Position numbers and translations under genes: made by a program. Below, one piece after another: positions 54,275 through 62,717 of a DNA stretch of 64,000 nt. Below the pieces are notes generated by a model. The model made no database searches. It was not told where the DNA came from and worked only from the letters and a program-made list of their open reading frames with translations. Position 1 is the stretch's first letter. Each line of letters opens with the position of its first letter. This stretch comes from Anaerolineae bacterium (GTDB lineage: Bacteria > Chloroflexota > Anaerolineae > Aggregatilineales > Phototrophicaceae), in the NCBI GenBank assembly GCA_020849765.1, contig JADLAY010000034.1, positions 496,001 to 560,000 on the forward strand. Direction: 5' to 3'.

Positions 54275-54898
54275 ATGAGTGTACAGGAAGAACGCGAAAT
54301 GGTTGGTCGCGTACTCCGAGCCAGCACCACCGGCTTCGATTGTGGCACGCGCGGCAGTCGCATCGACGAACGCCACACCTTCGGCTCATTCGTCAAGGTG
54401 CCGATCGCGGACGACTTTTCGGCCTTTGCCATCGGCCTGATCTACGCCATCCGCATCGAAGATGATCCGCTGGCGCGCGAACTGGTCATGGCGAGCATCA
54501 TCGACAACAGCGTCTTGCTCGACCAGCGCGAAAACCGCATGGTGCCGATTGAGATCGCAGTCATCAACGTCGGCTACACCAGCGGCGCGGATGTCGTCCA
54601 GGCGCTGCCGCCGCGGCCGCCGCTCAGCTTGAGTGAAGTCCAGCTTTGCTCGACCGACGAGATTTATTACTTCACCCGCCGTTTTGATTATTTCCGCGTC
54701 GTGCTCAGCGCTTCCGAAGTGCCGTCGGATGAACTGCTAGCCGCAGCCGTACGTACGGCCGCCTGGGCTTACCCGGAGAGCGAGCGTTACAACTTCCTCG
54801 TCCACTGCGGTCGCCAGCTTGCCAACCTGCTCTCGCACGATTTGAAGCGGCTCTCGCGCGTCCTCGCCCTGATCAAGCCCGACACCAACGTCCAGTAG
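54275..54898 (+). CDS. Stand-alone HAS-barrel-like protein paired with NurA
   Basis: 207 residues. The N-terminal ~90 residues (MVGRVLRASTTGFDC; GSFVKVPIADDFSAFAIGLIYAI) fit the HAS barrel found at the N-terminus of HerA-type ATPases. The rest (about 100-207) is helical with no Walker motif. Probably a partner of the NurA nuclease, perhaps bridging it to a HerA encoded elsewhere. The ATG is preceded by GGAAAGGG. Confidence 0.65.
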   Translation: MSVQEEREMVGRVLRASTTGFDCGTRGSRIDERHTFGSFVKVPIADDFSAFAIGLIYAIRIEDDPLARELVMASIIDNSVLLDQRENRMVPIEIAVINVGYTSGADVVQALPPRPPLSLSEVQLCSTDEIYYFTRRFDYFRVVLSASEVPSDELLAAAVRTAAWAYPESERYNFLVHCGRQLANLLSHDLKRLSRVLALIKPDTNVQ

Positions 54899-54905
54899 AA
54901 ATGCG

Positions 54906-54930
54906 AGAGGACGCCCAAAAAGCGTCCTCT
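54906..54930 (+). terminator. Hairpin after the HAS-barrel gene
   Basis: AGAGGACGC (54906-54914) and GCGTCCTCT (54922-54930) pair perfectly around CCAAAAA, 7 bases after the stop. No T-run directly after; a second GAGGC/GCCTC hairpin follows near 54950. Confidence 0.55.
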
Positions 54931-55009
54931 GCATCAAAGCTATTCTTTTGAGGCGAAAGCCTCTACTCAAATCATCACGTCGCTTGCCAACTCATGACGC
55001 TCACGTGCG

Positions 55010-55501
55010 TCAGCCGTAGAACTCCTCGGAGGTCGTATCCAGCAGTTTGAGTTTCTCTTTGCTCGGCACGACGAGTACCGGGCACGACGCGATGTTTAGT
55101 ACTTTGTTGGTCACACTTCCAAACAACCAGCGGCTGACACCGGAGCGTCCGTGCGTCGTGATGACGATGGCGTTGACGTGCTCCATCGTCGCCGTATCCG
55201 CGATCACCTTGGCGGGATCGCCGATCTCGACGACATTCTTGACCTCGTAGCCTTCGCCAATCAATGTGTTGGCGAGGTTCTCCAGGTAGCCCTTTGCCCA
55301 ATCTTCCATCTGCCGCTGCGTCTCGCTGTCGGAAAGCACGATGCCGCCATACATATCGAAACCATGGGCGGGCAGTTCAGGGACGTCCACCGCTGTCACC
55401 AGCGTGATTTTCGCGCCCTTGTCGAGCACACGGCGCGCTTCCAGTAAGGCTTCTTCACTAATTGCCGATCCATCCAACGGAACCAGGATATGGTTATACA
55501 T
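55010..55501 (-). CDS. Universal stress protein (UspA family)
   Basis: 163 residues, single USP domain: starts YNHILVPLDGSAISEEAL, ends with the ATP-binding signature THGRSGVSRWLFGSVTNKVLNIASCPVLVV (G2xG9xGS). Likely an ATP-binding stress protein in the cytoplasm. Confidence 0.94.
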   Translation of the reverse strand: MYNHILVPLDGSAISEEALLEARRVLDKGAKITLVTAVDVPELPAHGFDMYGGIVLSDSETQRQMEDWAKGYLENLANTLIGEGYEVKNVVEIGDPAKVIADTATMEHVNAIVITTHGRSGVSRWLFGSVTNKVLNIASCPVLVVPSKEKLKLLDTTSEEFYG

Positions 55502-55686
55502 TACGCCCTCCTTACCCTGATGACCTCATTATCCCCGCAAGCGAGGCGTAGTTGGTCATTCGTTCAAGGTGACATTCAGCAGGAAAACGCAGGCGTCAGT
55601 CAGACGTCGCGTCCGCTTCATGCCCATGGTAACATTGCGACGCTGCCGAAAAATACATACCAGCTGAAGACTGTGGAGCATCGTCA

Positions 55687-56940
55687 TTGAGCCTATTCTT
55701 TCGGACGTTAGGGCGTGCGGGTTTATTACTCGTCTTCCTGATCGGGGTACACGGCCAGCTCGCCGTCGCCGCCAAGCATGATCTGAGCGAGCAGGCACCA
55801 GAACCGACGACGGAACCCGCTGCCTCGGCGCTGGGCACCATTCGTGGGCACGTCAGCAACGGCAGCGCGGGCGGCAGCCTGCCCGCCGATCTGCGTGTGA
55901 TGCTGGTCTATTTCGATGAGGATCTTGAGCAGACGACCGTCGAGACGACGGCGGATGCCGGCGGCAGCTACCAGTTCGACGACGTACCTTTCAGCACCGG
56001 GCTGCGTTATGCCGTCGCTGTCACCTATCGCGACCGCACCTTCGTCAGCGAGATCGTCAGCAGCACGCCGGAGTCGCCCTCGCTCGACATCCCCGTCACC
56101 GTCTACGAACTGACCGAAGATCCCAGCGTGATCGCGATTGAGCGCATGGTGGCACAGGTCAATGCCGTCGGCGACAGCCTGGAAATCACACAGGTTTTCA
56201 CGCTGCGCAACCTCGGCGACCGCGCCTATTCGACCAGCCAGACGACACCCGACGGGCGCTACCTCTCGGTCGTCATCTCGCTGCCGCCGGGCGCCGTGAT
56301 CTGGGGATTCCCGGATAATGCGGATCGCTACGTCGCGATTCAGGAGCAGTACGCCGTCGCCGATACGCTGCCCGTGCTGCCGGGTGAAGATCACCTGGTC
56401 GCGGTCGTCTACATCGTGCCTTACGAAGAGGACGCGATCATCGAGCAGCCGCTAAATTATGCCTTCACCGGCACGGCGCGCGTTCTGCTCCAGCCGGTCA
56501 GCCTGCGCCTGCAAAGTGACCAGCTAGAGTCGATTGGCGAGCAAACCGTCGGTGAAAGCCAATGGCAGGGCTACAGCGGCGATCTCTCTACGCAGGAGGG
56601 CGGCGTCCTGCGCTACGAACTGATCGGCCAGGCTCAGAGTGTGGGCACGCGCGACGGCGGCCAGGTCGCCACGTCGAACACCTTGCTGCCATTGCTCGTT
56701 TGCGGCGCGTTGGCGGAGATTGTCGTCGTCGTCGGTTTGTACGTGTGGTATCGACGTCGGCGCAGACGAGCCGCTCCCCCCCCGGTCGATCGGGCGGAGA
56801 TCGACGCACTCGCCCATCAGATCGCCGAGTTGGACGCGGCGTACGAACGCGGTGAGATTGACGTCGATGAGCATCGCAAGCGGCGTGGCGAGTTGAGAGG
56901 CCGTCTGGCCGACCTGATGGATCGCGCGGGCAGTGCCTGA
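55687..56940 (+). CDS. Exported protein with carboxypeptidase-regulatory-like domain and SHOCT-like tail
   Basis: 417 residues, TTG start. Signal peptide, then a beta-sandwich like carboxypeptidase-regulatory modules (GTIRGHVSNGSAGGSLPADL ... GSYQFDDVP), a further extracytoplasmic beta domain (~140-320), one transmembrane helix (~338-362, followed by RRRRRR), and a short cytoplasmic helical pair (AEIDALAHQIAELDAAYERGEID) like SHOCT motifs. It stands upstream of ccmA/ccmB, as in other Chloroflexota, hinting at a role in cytochrome c or heme export; not shown. Confidence 0.75.
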   Translation: MSLFFRTLGRAGLLLVFLIGVHGQLAVAAKHDLSEQAPEPTTEPAASALGTIRGHVSNGSAGGSLPADLRVMLVYFDEDLEQTTVETTADAGGSYQFDDVPFSTGLRYAVAVTYRDRTFVSEIVSSTPESPSLDIPVTVYELTEDPSVIAIERMVAQVNAVGDSLEITQVFTLRNLGDRAYSTSQTTPDGRYLSVVISLPPGAVIWGFPDNADRYVAIQEQYAVADTLPVLPGEDHLVAVVYIVPYEEDAIIEQPLNYAFTGTARVLLQPVSLRLQSDQLESIGEQTVGESQWQGYSGDLSTQEGGVLRYELIGQAQSVGTRDGGQVATSNTLLPLLVCGALAEIVVVVGLYVWYRRRRRRAAPPPVDRAEIDALAHQIAELDAAYERGEIDVDEHRKRRGELRGRLADLMDRAGSA

Positions 56941-57630
56941 TCAGTTCGCCCCTGCGCGTAGGAAGGCGCGCAGCAGTGGATGCCCAAACTTGCCGAACTG
57001 ACTGACGACGCGCCAGGCATCCTCGTCGATCGCCCTGCTCAGATGCGGCTCAACCGAGATGATGCCGGTCGGCTGATCGGGATAGTAGCCCACCGCATAA
57101 TGCTGCTGCAGCGGCTCTGTGTTGCCATCCCCATCATAGTGGATGGCCGGGAGCTTGCTGACGATGTCGTAAGTCTGGAGATGGAAGTGTTCCGCCTCCG
57201 GATTGCGGATCAGATTGGCGCGCAGCCTGCCCAGAGTCGCACCGAGGATCGATGCCCACTCTTCGATTGAGCGAGGATCTTGTTTGTCGCCGTCGAGGGT
57301 GCGCATCAGGCGGGTGCGGTGGGCGCAATCATAACGATGGAGTCGAGCGATGCTGTCGAGGACGTTCTTGCCCACGTGAAGGATCTGGTCCATGGCCTCC
57401 GCCGGCGACTGACATATGCCGACGAGATAGCCCTCCAGCCCGGTGCCCTGTGCGAAGAACGGATTCCTTTTCAGGCGGACGTCCTCCCAGGCGAGATAAG
57501 ACGGATCGTACAGATGACTTTGCACCACGGGGTTTTCTTCTCGCAGCGCGTGTCGGGTTCTGATCCACCAATCGATCATCTCGGCGTAGGGCACTGCGTT
57601 GTCGACCTTGACGATTTCGAGCGCAGCCAT
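56941..57630 (-). CDS. Protein of unknown function, 229 aa
   Basis: No family recognised. No signal peptide or membrane segment. The ATG at 57630 behind GAGG is chosen. It is acidic in the first half and has conserved-looking aromatic runs (IDWWIRTRHALREEN; YDPSYLAWEDVRLKR; HYAVGYYPDQPTGIISVEPH). It lies between two plus-strand genes, so is its own unit. Confidence 0.65.
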   Translation of the reverse strand: MAALEIVKVDNAVPYAEMIDWWIRTRHALREENPVVQSHLYDPSYLAWEDVRLKRNPFFAQGTGLEGYLVGICQSPAEAMDQILHVGKNVLDSIARLHRYDCAHRTRLMRTLDGDKQDPRSIEEWASILGATLGRLRANLIRNPEAEHFHLQTYDIVSKLPAIHYDGDGNTEPLQQHYAVGYYPDQPTGIISVEPHLSRAIDEDAWRVVSQFGKFGHPLLRAFLRAGAN

Positions 57631-57914
57631 TCCATGCCTCAATTCAAGCGTTTGGAGTAACCCGCAACCGGAGACTACTCCACTGTTTACCCTAGCCCAT
57701 CCAGATAAGATGTGCCTAGAAACCACTCTTCTATTATAAATCCACCCAACGGTGAACCCGGCCTGGCTGGCGGAATAACGAGGAAAAGCATCCCCAAACA
57801 TGATCTACGTCATGGCTCGCATCCGTCGAATGACATAGAAACGCGGTTGGCATTCCCGCCGCAATCAGGTAGATTAGCGCCCCATCTATCCAACCATCGG
57901 CATCTTGAAGATCC
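57631..57914. other. Intergenic gap before ccmA
   Basis: 284 bases with no supported gene on either strand. The only signal found is the promoter candidate at 57847-57875. Confidence 0.5.
57847..57875 (+). promoter_or_regulatory. Promoter candidate for ccmA
   Basis: TTGGCA (57847-57852), 17-base spacer, TAGATT (57870-57875), 40 bases before ccmA. Confidence 0.45.
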
Positions 57915-58667
57915 ATGACAGAAACTTCGCCGCTTGACGGCGCTCTCATTCAAACGCGCGCGCTCAACAAAGCCTACGACCTGCGTCTGGTCTTACGTCA
58001 GCTTGATATCGACATCATGCGAGGGGAATGCGTCGCCCTGCTCGGCGCGAACGGCAGCGGCAAATCGACCCTGCTGCGGCTGCTTTCGGGCATGAGCAAG
58101 CCCACCAGCGGCAGCCTGATGGTCGGCGGTTGGGATATGCCGCGCGAAGCCGCCGCAGTGCGCGCCCAGATCGGCATGGTCAGCCACAAACCGCTGCTCT
58201 ACGACAACCTGAGCGCGCGGGAAAATCTGCGCTTCTTCGCCCGGCTCTACAACGTCGACAAGACCGTTCGCGAGCCGCGAATCAGCGATCTGCTGGCGAA
58301 GGTCGGGCTGGCGAAACGCGCCGACGACCGCGTGCGCGCCTATTCGCGCGGGATGCAGCAGCGCCTGAGCATCGCCCGCGCGCTCGTGCATGACCCGGCG
58401 GTCATTCTATTCGACGAACCCTACACAGGTCTGGATCAGGAAGGGGCAGCAACGCTGGACTCATTGATTGCACAGGCACGGGATGACGGTCACACCATCA
58501 TCCTGACAACACACGAACTCGAACGCGTGCCGCGCATCGCTGCCCGCGCGCTGATCCTCTCGCGTGGCCGCATCGGCTACGATGCCCCGCTCGCGGGCAC
58601 ATCGAGCATGGAGCTTGTCACCATCTTCACCGAAATCACCGGCATGACGCGGGAGCGGGAGCGATGA
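57915..58667 (+). CDS. ccmA: Heme exporter ATP-binding protein
   Basis: 250 residues. Walker A GANGSGKST, signature YSRGMQQRLSIARAL, Walker B VILFDEPYTGLD, then an H-loop TTHELER. It drives export with the membrane protein CcmB, whose gene overlaps its last 4 bases. Role: cytochrome c maturation (system I type) or heme/redox export. Confidence 0.9.
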   Translation: MTETSPLDGALIQTRALNKAYDLRLVLRQLDIDIMRGECVALLGANGSGKSTLLRLLSGMSKPTSGSLMVGGWDMPREAAAVRAQIGMVSHKPLLYDNLSARENLRFFARLYNVDKTVREPRISDLLAKVGLAKRADDRVRAYSRGMQQRLSIARALVHDPAVILFDEPYTGLDQEGAATLDSLIAQARDDGHTIILTTHELERVPRIAARALILSRGRIGYDAPLAGTSSMELVTIFTEITGMTRERER

Positions 58668-59341
58668 GCACACCCTTCTTCGCCGCTGTCCTCAACATCG
58701 CGCGCAAGGACATCCAGACGGAACTGCGCAGCCGTGAGTTGATTGCGACCATGGGCCTGTTCGCCCTGATGAGCATCCTCATCTTCAGCTTCGCCCTCGA
58801 ACTTGACCGCCAGGCGCGCGTCGAAGCCGTCAGCGGCGTCCTCTACGTGACGGTCATCTTCGCCAGCATCCTCGGCCTCAATCGCAGCATGACCAGCGAA
58901 CGCGAAGGCGGCGGTATGGACGCCCTGCTCATCTCGCCCATCCCGCGCTCGGCCATCCTCTGCGGCAAGCTGATCGGCGGCGCGCTGTTCGTCCTCTTCG
59001 TCAGCATTGCGCTGCTGCCCGTGATGACGATCCTCTATAACGCGGACATCCTGCAGCCGTGGGTGGTCATCACGCTGCTGATGGGCACCTTCGGCTTCTC
59101 AGTCGTCGGCACTATCCTCGCCACTATCACCGTGCAAACGCGCGCCCGCGAAGCCCTGCTGCCGCTCGTGATGCTGCCCGTCGCCCTGCCCGTCTTGCTC
59201 TGCGCCGTGCGCGCAACGACCGGCATCCTGCGTGGGACGCCGCAAGAAGATTGGTTCGTCTGGGTGCAGCTGCTGATGGTGATCGACGTGGTCTATTTCG
59301 GGCTGTCGCTTGTGCTCTACGAGTACGTCGTCGAGGAATAG
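58664..59341 (+). CDS. ccmB: Heme exporter membrane subunit
   Basis: 225 residues, six transmembrane helices, CcmB family (IARKDIQTELRSRELI; FASILGLNRSMTSEREGGGMDALLISPIPRSAI). Forms the ABC exporter with CcmA; ATG overlaps the ccmA stop. CcmC/CcmF are not in the window. Confidence 0.92.
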   Translation: MSTPFFAAVLNIARKDIQTELRSRELIATMGLFALMSILIFSFALELDRQARVEAVSGVLYVTVIFASILGLNRSMTSEREGGGMDALLISPIPRSAILCGKLIGGALFVLFVSIALLPVMTILYNADILQPWVVITLLMGTFGFSVVGTILATITVQTRAREALLPLVMLPVALPVLLCAVRATTGILRGTPQEDWFVWVQLLMVIDVVYFGLSLVLYEYVVEE

Positions 59342-59388
59342 ACGAACGAGTTCAAGATCTGCCTGCAAGAAATCAGCCAAACGAAAGC

Positions 59389-59415
59389 AAAAGACGCCTG
59401 CGTGGGCGTCTTTTT
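59389..59415. terminator. Terminator between ccmB and dnaA
   Basis: AAAGACGCC (59390-59398) pairs with GGCGTCTTT (59405-59413), T-run to 59415. The minus-strand side also has a T-rich tail, so it can serve dnaA too. Confidence 0.85.
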
Positions 59416-59435
59416 GTACGATGCGCGAGAAACAT

Positions 59436-60836
59436 CTACTTCAACTTGACGAGGCGTTCGCGCAGGTAATTAACCACCCCGGCATAGGCATCGCTCGTCT
59501 GGATTTCTTCCTCGACCTTGGAGCAGCTATGCAGCACGGTGCTGTGGCGCCGTCCGCCAAAAGCATCGCCGATCTGCGGCAGCGAGGCGGTCGTGTACTC
59601 GCGCGCGAGGAACATCGCAATCTGGCGCGCCTGGTTGATCGGGCCGTTGCGCTTCGGCCCGGCCAGATCTTCGATGCTGAGGCCGTGATAGCCCGCGACC
59701 GTCTCCAACACCTGCTTGAGCGTAACGCGGTGGCGAGGCCTCCGGTAGCCATCCAGGATGTCGTCGGTCAGCATCGGCGTGATGGTGCTGCCGCTCAGCC
59801 GGATCGTCGCGACGATCTGGTTGAAGATGCCCTCCAGCTCGCGCACGTTGGTACGGGCCTTGGAGGCGATCATCTCGCACGTGCTCGGCTGCAGCGACAC
59901 ATTGCTCTCTTTGGCCCACTGGTAGAGGATGGCCGTCCGCGTCTCCAGTTCCGGCGCTTGAATGTCGATGACCAGCCCGCCCTCGAAGCGCGAACGCAGC
60001 CGTGCTTCCAGCGTCTGCAAATCGCGCGGGGGACGGTCGCTCGCCAGCACAACCTGCTTGTTAAAGGTATAGAGCGCATTGAAGGTATGAAAGAATTCTT
60101 CCTGAGAACTTTCTTTGCCCGCAATGAATTGAATATCATCGACCAGCAGCACGTCGCAAGAACGATATTTATCGCGGAACATCGCTGTCGTCTTCTGGCG
60201 GATAGCATCGACCAGGTCGTTGATGAACACCTCGGACGGCACGTAGATCGCGCGTTGGTTGCGCATGCGGCAGCGATGCGCAATCGCCTGCAGCAGATGC
60301 GTCTTGCCCAGACCGACACCACCGTAAATAAAAAAAGGGTTGTAGGTGCCACCGGGCATGTCCGCCACCGCCTGTGCAGCAGCAAACACCATCTGGTTCT
60401 CATTGCCGGGGATAAAGCGCTCGAACGTATACTTACCGTTCAGATCAGAGTCGGGTAATGGGGCGCGCTCTGGGCGCAGGATTTGCTGGTGCAGCGGGAC
60501 AGGCGTTTCGATCGGTTCCTGCCGTGCCATGAACTGGAACAGCGGCATCTGGACGAGTGCATCTTCTTTAGTGGCCATCTGCGGCACAGGGGCTTTGTTC
60601 ACTTCGAAGCGCAGCTCGACCGGCCTGCCCGTCACATCGCTCAGGACACGGCGCACGTTGCGATAGAGACGATGCTGCAGCATCTCCCTGGCGTAGTCAT
60701 TGCGAACCCCAATCACGAAGACATCCCCATCAACCGCCAACAAGCTGGCGCCGCGCAGCCACGTTTCGAAGCTCGCGCGGTCAAGCTGAAGTTCTAGTTG
60801 ATGATAAGCTGTCTTCCACAATTCTTGAGCATTCAC
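59436..60836 (-). CDS. dnaA: Chromosomal replication initiator DnaA
   Basis: 466 residues. N-terminal DnaB-binding domain (LWKTAYHQLELQLDRASFETWL), AAA+ with GGVGLGKTHLL (Walker A) and LLVDDIQF (Walker B), and the C-terminal DNA-binding HTH ending RRHSTVLHSCSKVEE. GTG 60836 is preferred over TTG 60875 because family members start here and AGG lies upstream. dnaN is not adjacent, so the usual oriC neighbourhood is broken up. It initiates replication by binding DnaA boxes. Confidence 0.96.
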   Translation of the reverse strand: MNAQELWKTAYHQLELQLDRASFETWLRGASLLAVDGDVFVIGVRNDYAREMLQHRLYRNVRRVLSDVTGRPVELRFEVNKAPVPQMATKEDALVQMPLFQFMARQEPIETPVPLHQQILRPERAPLPDSDLNGKYTFERFIPGNENQMVFAAAQAVADMPGGTYNPFFIYGGVGLGKTHLLQAIAHRCRMRNQRAIYVPSEVFINDLVDAIRQKTTAMFRDKYRSCDVLLVDDIQFIAGKESSQEEFFHTFNALYTFNKQVVLASDRPPRDLQTLEARLRSRFEGGLVIDIQAPELETRTAILYQWAKESNVSLQPSTCEMIASKARTNVRELEGIFNQIVATIRLSGSTITPMLTDDILDGYRRPRHRVTLKQVLETVAGYHGLSIEDLAGPKRNGPINQARQIAMFLAREYTTASLPQIGDAFGGRRHSTVLHSCSKVEEEIQTSDAYAGVVNYLRERLVKLK

Positions 60837-60875
60837 ATCATTCTGCCTGGGTATAGTGCTTCGCGTACTTATCAA

Positions 60876-61411
60876 CGCCCGGTATCAAAATGCAATAGAG
60901 CATTAATCGGGTGATTTACCCCCGATTACCGAAAGTTTATGAGCCAGTTGTCCGTCGTAGATGGATTGACCGCGTGAAGATGGGTTCGCGGCTATCCTTG
61001 GCCACCCGTCTCCTGGAGGGATTTTGGTGACCAACGTATTGTCAAGTATAGCGATTCAGGTGTCCAAACTCAACCGATTCTGGGCTATGAACCTTAAAAA
61101 TTTGGATATTTTAAGGTTGGGATATTTTCTACCTGCAACGACATTACAATATGCGGTTTGTAGTCTTTGTCGACTCGGATTCTGCAGCCGGATTCGCCCG
61201 GATTCGCCGCCCTTTTTGACCCATACATGGGAATCTGCCACACCGCGGGCTGCGATCTCAGATTAAGCTGATGCGTTTCATAAAAAGTCTGCGGACCCCG
61301 CTAACCTTTTAACATTGGGATAATTTCTCCCCAGCCCTGCAGAAACTTGCGATAACATTCTTTAACAAGACATTCTATAAGATTTAATATAACTTTTTTT
61401 GTTACACTTTC
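60876..61411. other. Long gap upstream of dnaA
   Basis: About 535 bases without a supported gene. It holds a perfect 10-bp AT-rich hairpin (AACCTTAAAA 61090-61099 with TTTTAAGGTT 61109-61118), three CGGATTC repeats near 61180-61210, and an AT-rich run near 61370-61410. No perfect DnaA box (TTATCCACA) was found; TTATCAACG near 60869 is the nearest. Confidence 0.6.
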
Positions 61412-61440
61412 TAGACTTATTACCGAAGATCCAGTACAAT
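61412..61440 (+). promoter_or_regulatory. Promoter candidate for spoVS
   Basis: TAGACT (61412-61417), 17-base spacer, TACAAT (61435-61440), 57 bases before the start. Confidence 0.55.
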
Positions 61441-61496
61441 CATATTGCGGTTTTGCATTATGCATGACGATATGCATCCACTGCGGAGGTGACTCG

Positions 61497-61844
61497 ATGC
61501 CCGATGCATACGACAATGACACCGCCAATGGTGAATCGGAAGAATTCACCAGTGAACCTCACGTTGACGCAGGGGGAAAGCCAGATGTTATTAAGGTATC
61601 GGCGAAATCCCGGTCAACAGCCGTAGCCGGTGCCATTGCGGCTGTCATCCGCGAACATCGTTTCGCGGAGGTGCAGGCGATTGGCGCAGGCGCGGTGAAT
61701 CAGGCGGTGAAGGCCCTGGCCATTGCTCGTGGATACTTACAAGATGATGGAATAGATATAGTATGTGTGCCTTTCTTTAGAGAAGTCGATATTGAGGGGC
61801 AGGAACGCACAGCGGTCCGCTTTAGTGTGGAAGTTCGCCGTTAA
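61497..61844 (+). CDS. spoVS: SpoVS-family protein (Alba-like)
   Basis: 115 residues. The core (about 40-115: IKVSAKSRSTAVAGAIAAVIREH ... VQAIGAGAVNQAVKALAIARGYL) is the SpoVS domain, an Alba-like fold that probably binds nucleic acid. In Chloroflexota, which do not form endospores, its role is unclear. GGAGGT is 6 bases before the ATG. An acidic N-terminal tail (residues 1-38) is added to the core. A PHP gene follows after 6 bases. Confidence 0.9.
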   Translation: MPDAYDNDTANGESEEFTSEPHVDAGGKPDVIKVSAKSRSTAVAGAIAAVIREHRFAEVQAIGAGAVNQAVKALAIARGYLQDDGIDIVCVPFFREVDIEGQERTAVRFSVEVRR

Positions 61845-61850
61845 CGAAAC

Positions 61851-62699
61851 ATGCGTATCGATCTCCATCTTCATACGAACGCTTCGGACGGTCAGCATAC
61901 GCCGACCGAACTGATTGATATTGTGCGCCAGCACCGGCTGGACGTCATTGCCATCACGGATCATGACACCACGGCTGGAATCGCCGAGGCGCAAGCCGCC
62001 GCAGACGGCTATCCCCAGGTTCTCCCCGGCATCGAGTTGAGTGCCGAGGACGAGCAAGGTGACGTCCACGTCTTAGGCTACTTGATCGATCCGGCGAACG
62101 CGGCTTTCCAGGACAAACTCGCCCATTTCCGCACCGAACGCCTCGAACGCGGGCAGCGCATCGTGCAAAAACTGGTCGAGTTGGGCATGCCTGTAACGTG
62201 GGATCGGGTGATGGCTATCGCAGGTGACGCCGCAATTGGGCGCCCGCACGTTGCCCGCGCCATGGTCGAAGCGGGTTACGTCGAGAGCGTGCGCGACGCC
62301 TTCGATCGTTATCTCTACAACGGTGGGCCTGCGTACGTGGCGCGCTATCGCCTCAGCCCGGAGGAAGCGATCCAGTTCATCCACGGCGCGAGTGGGGTCG
62401 CGGTGCTGGCGCATCCTGGTCTGCTCCCGGATTATCGGGCTATGGTCAATCGCCTGGTGCCCGCCGGTCTCGACGGTGTCGAGGTCTATCACCCTGAGAA
62501 CAACCAGACCGTGCGCCTGAATCTGAGCGGTCTGGCGCAGCAGTATGGTCTCGTCATCACGGGCGGCTCGGACTTCCACGGCAGCGCCATCAAGGCCCAC
62601 GCCCGCCCCGGCATGACCGATCCGCCGCCGGAGTGCGTCAAAGCATTACGCGAGCGAGCGGAACGCTACAACAGCAGCGAAGACAATGTTGAAGAGTGA
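61851..62699 (+). CDS. PHP-domain phosphoesterase
   Basis: 282 residues. Metal ligands: DLHLHTNASDG, AITDHDT, GIELSAE, a late LAHPG and GSDFHG. Matches nucleoside 3',5'-bisphosphate or RNA 5'-end phosphatases (YciV/RNase AM type). Probably co-transcribed with spoVS. Confidence 0.92.
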   Translation: MRIDLHLHTNASDGQHTPTELIDIVRQHRLDVIAITDHDTTAGIAEAQAAADGYPQVLPGIELSAEDEQGDVHVLGYLIDPANAAFQDKLAHFRTERLERGQRIVQKLVELGMPVTWDRVMAIAGDAAIGRPHVARAMVEAGYVESVRDAFDRYLYNGGPAYVARYRLSPEEAIQFIHGASGVAVLAHPGLLPDYRAMVNRLVPAGLDGVEVYHPENNQTVRLNLSGLAQQYGLVITGGSDFHGSAIKAHARPGMTDPPPECVKALRERAERYNSSEDNVEE

Positions 62700-62717
62700 T
62701 AGAGAGTCCGGCGCGCT

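Noticed and set aside
61024..61266. 80-residue open frame upstream of spoVS
   Set aside because: No ribosome-binding site, odd composition, and it runs through a hairpin and the CGGATTC repeats; no protein-like pattern.
60876..61440. Chromosomal origin (oriC) upstream of dnaA
   Set aside because: No cluster of DnaA boxes is visible, only one poor match, and dnaN is not next to dnaA. Kept as a weak finding only.
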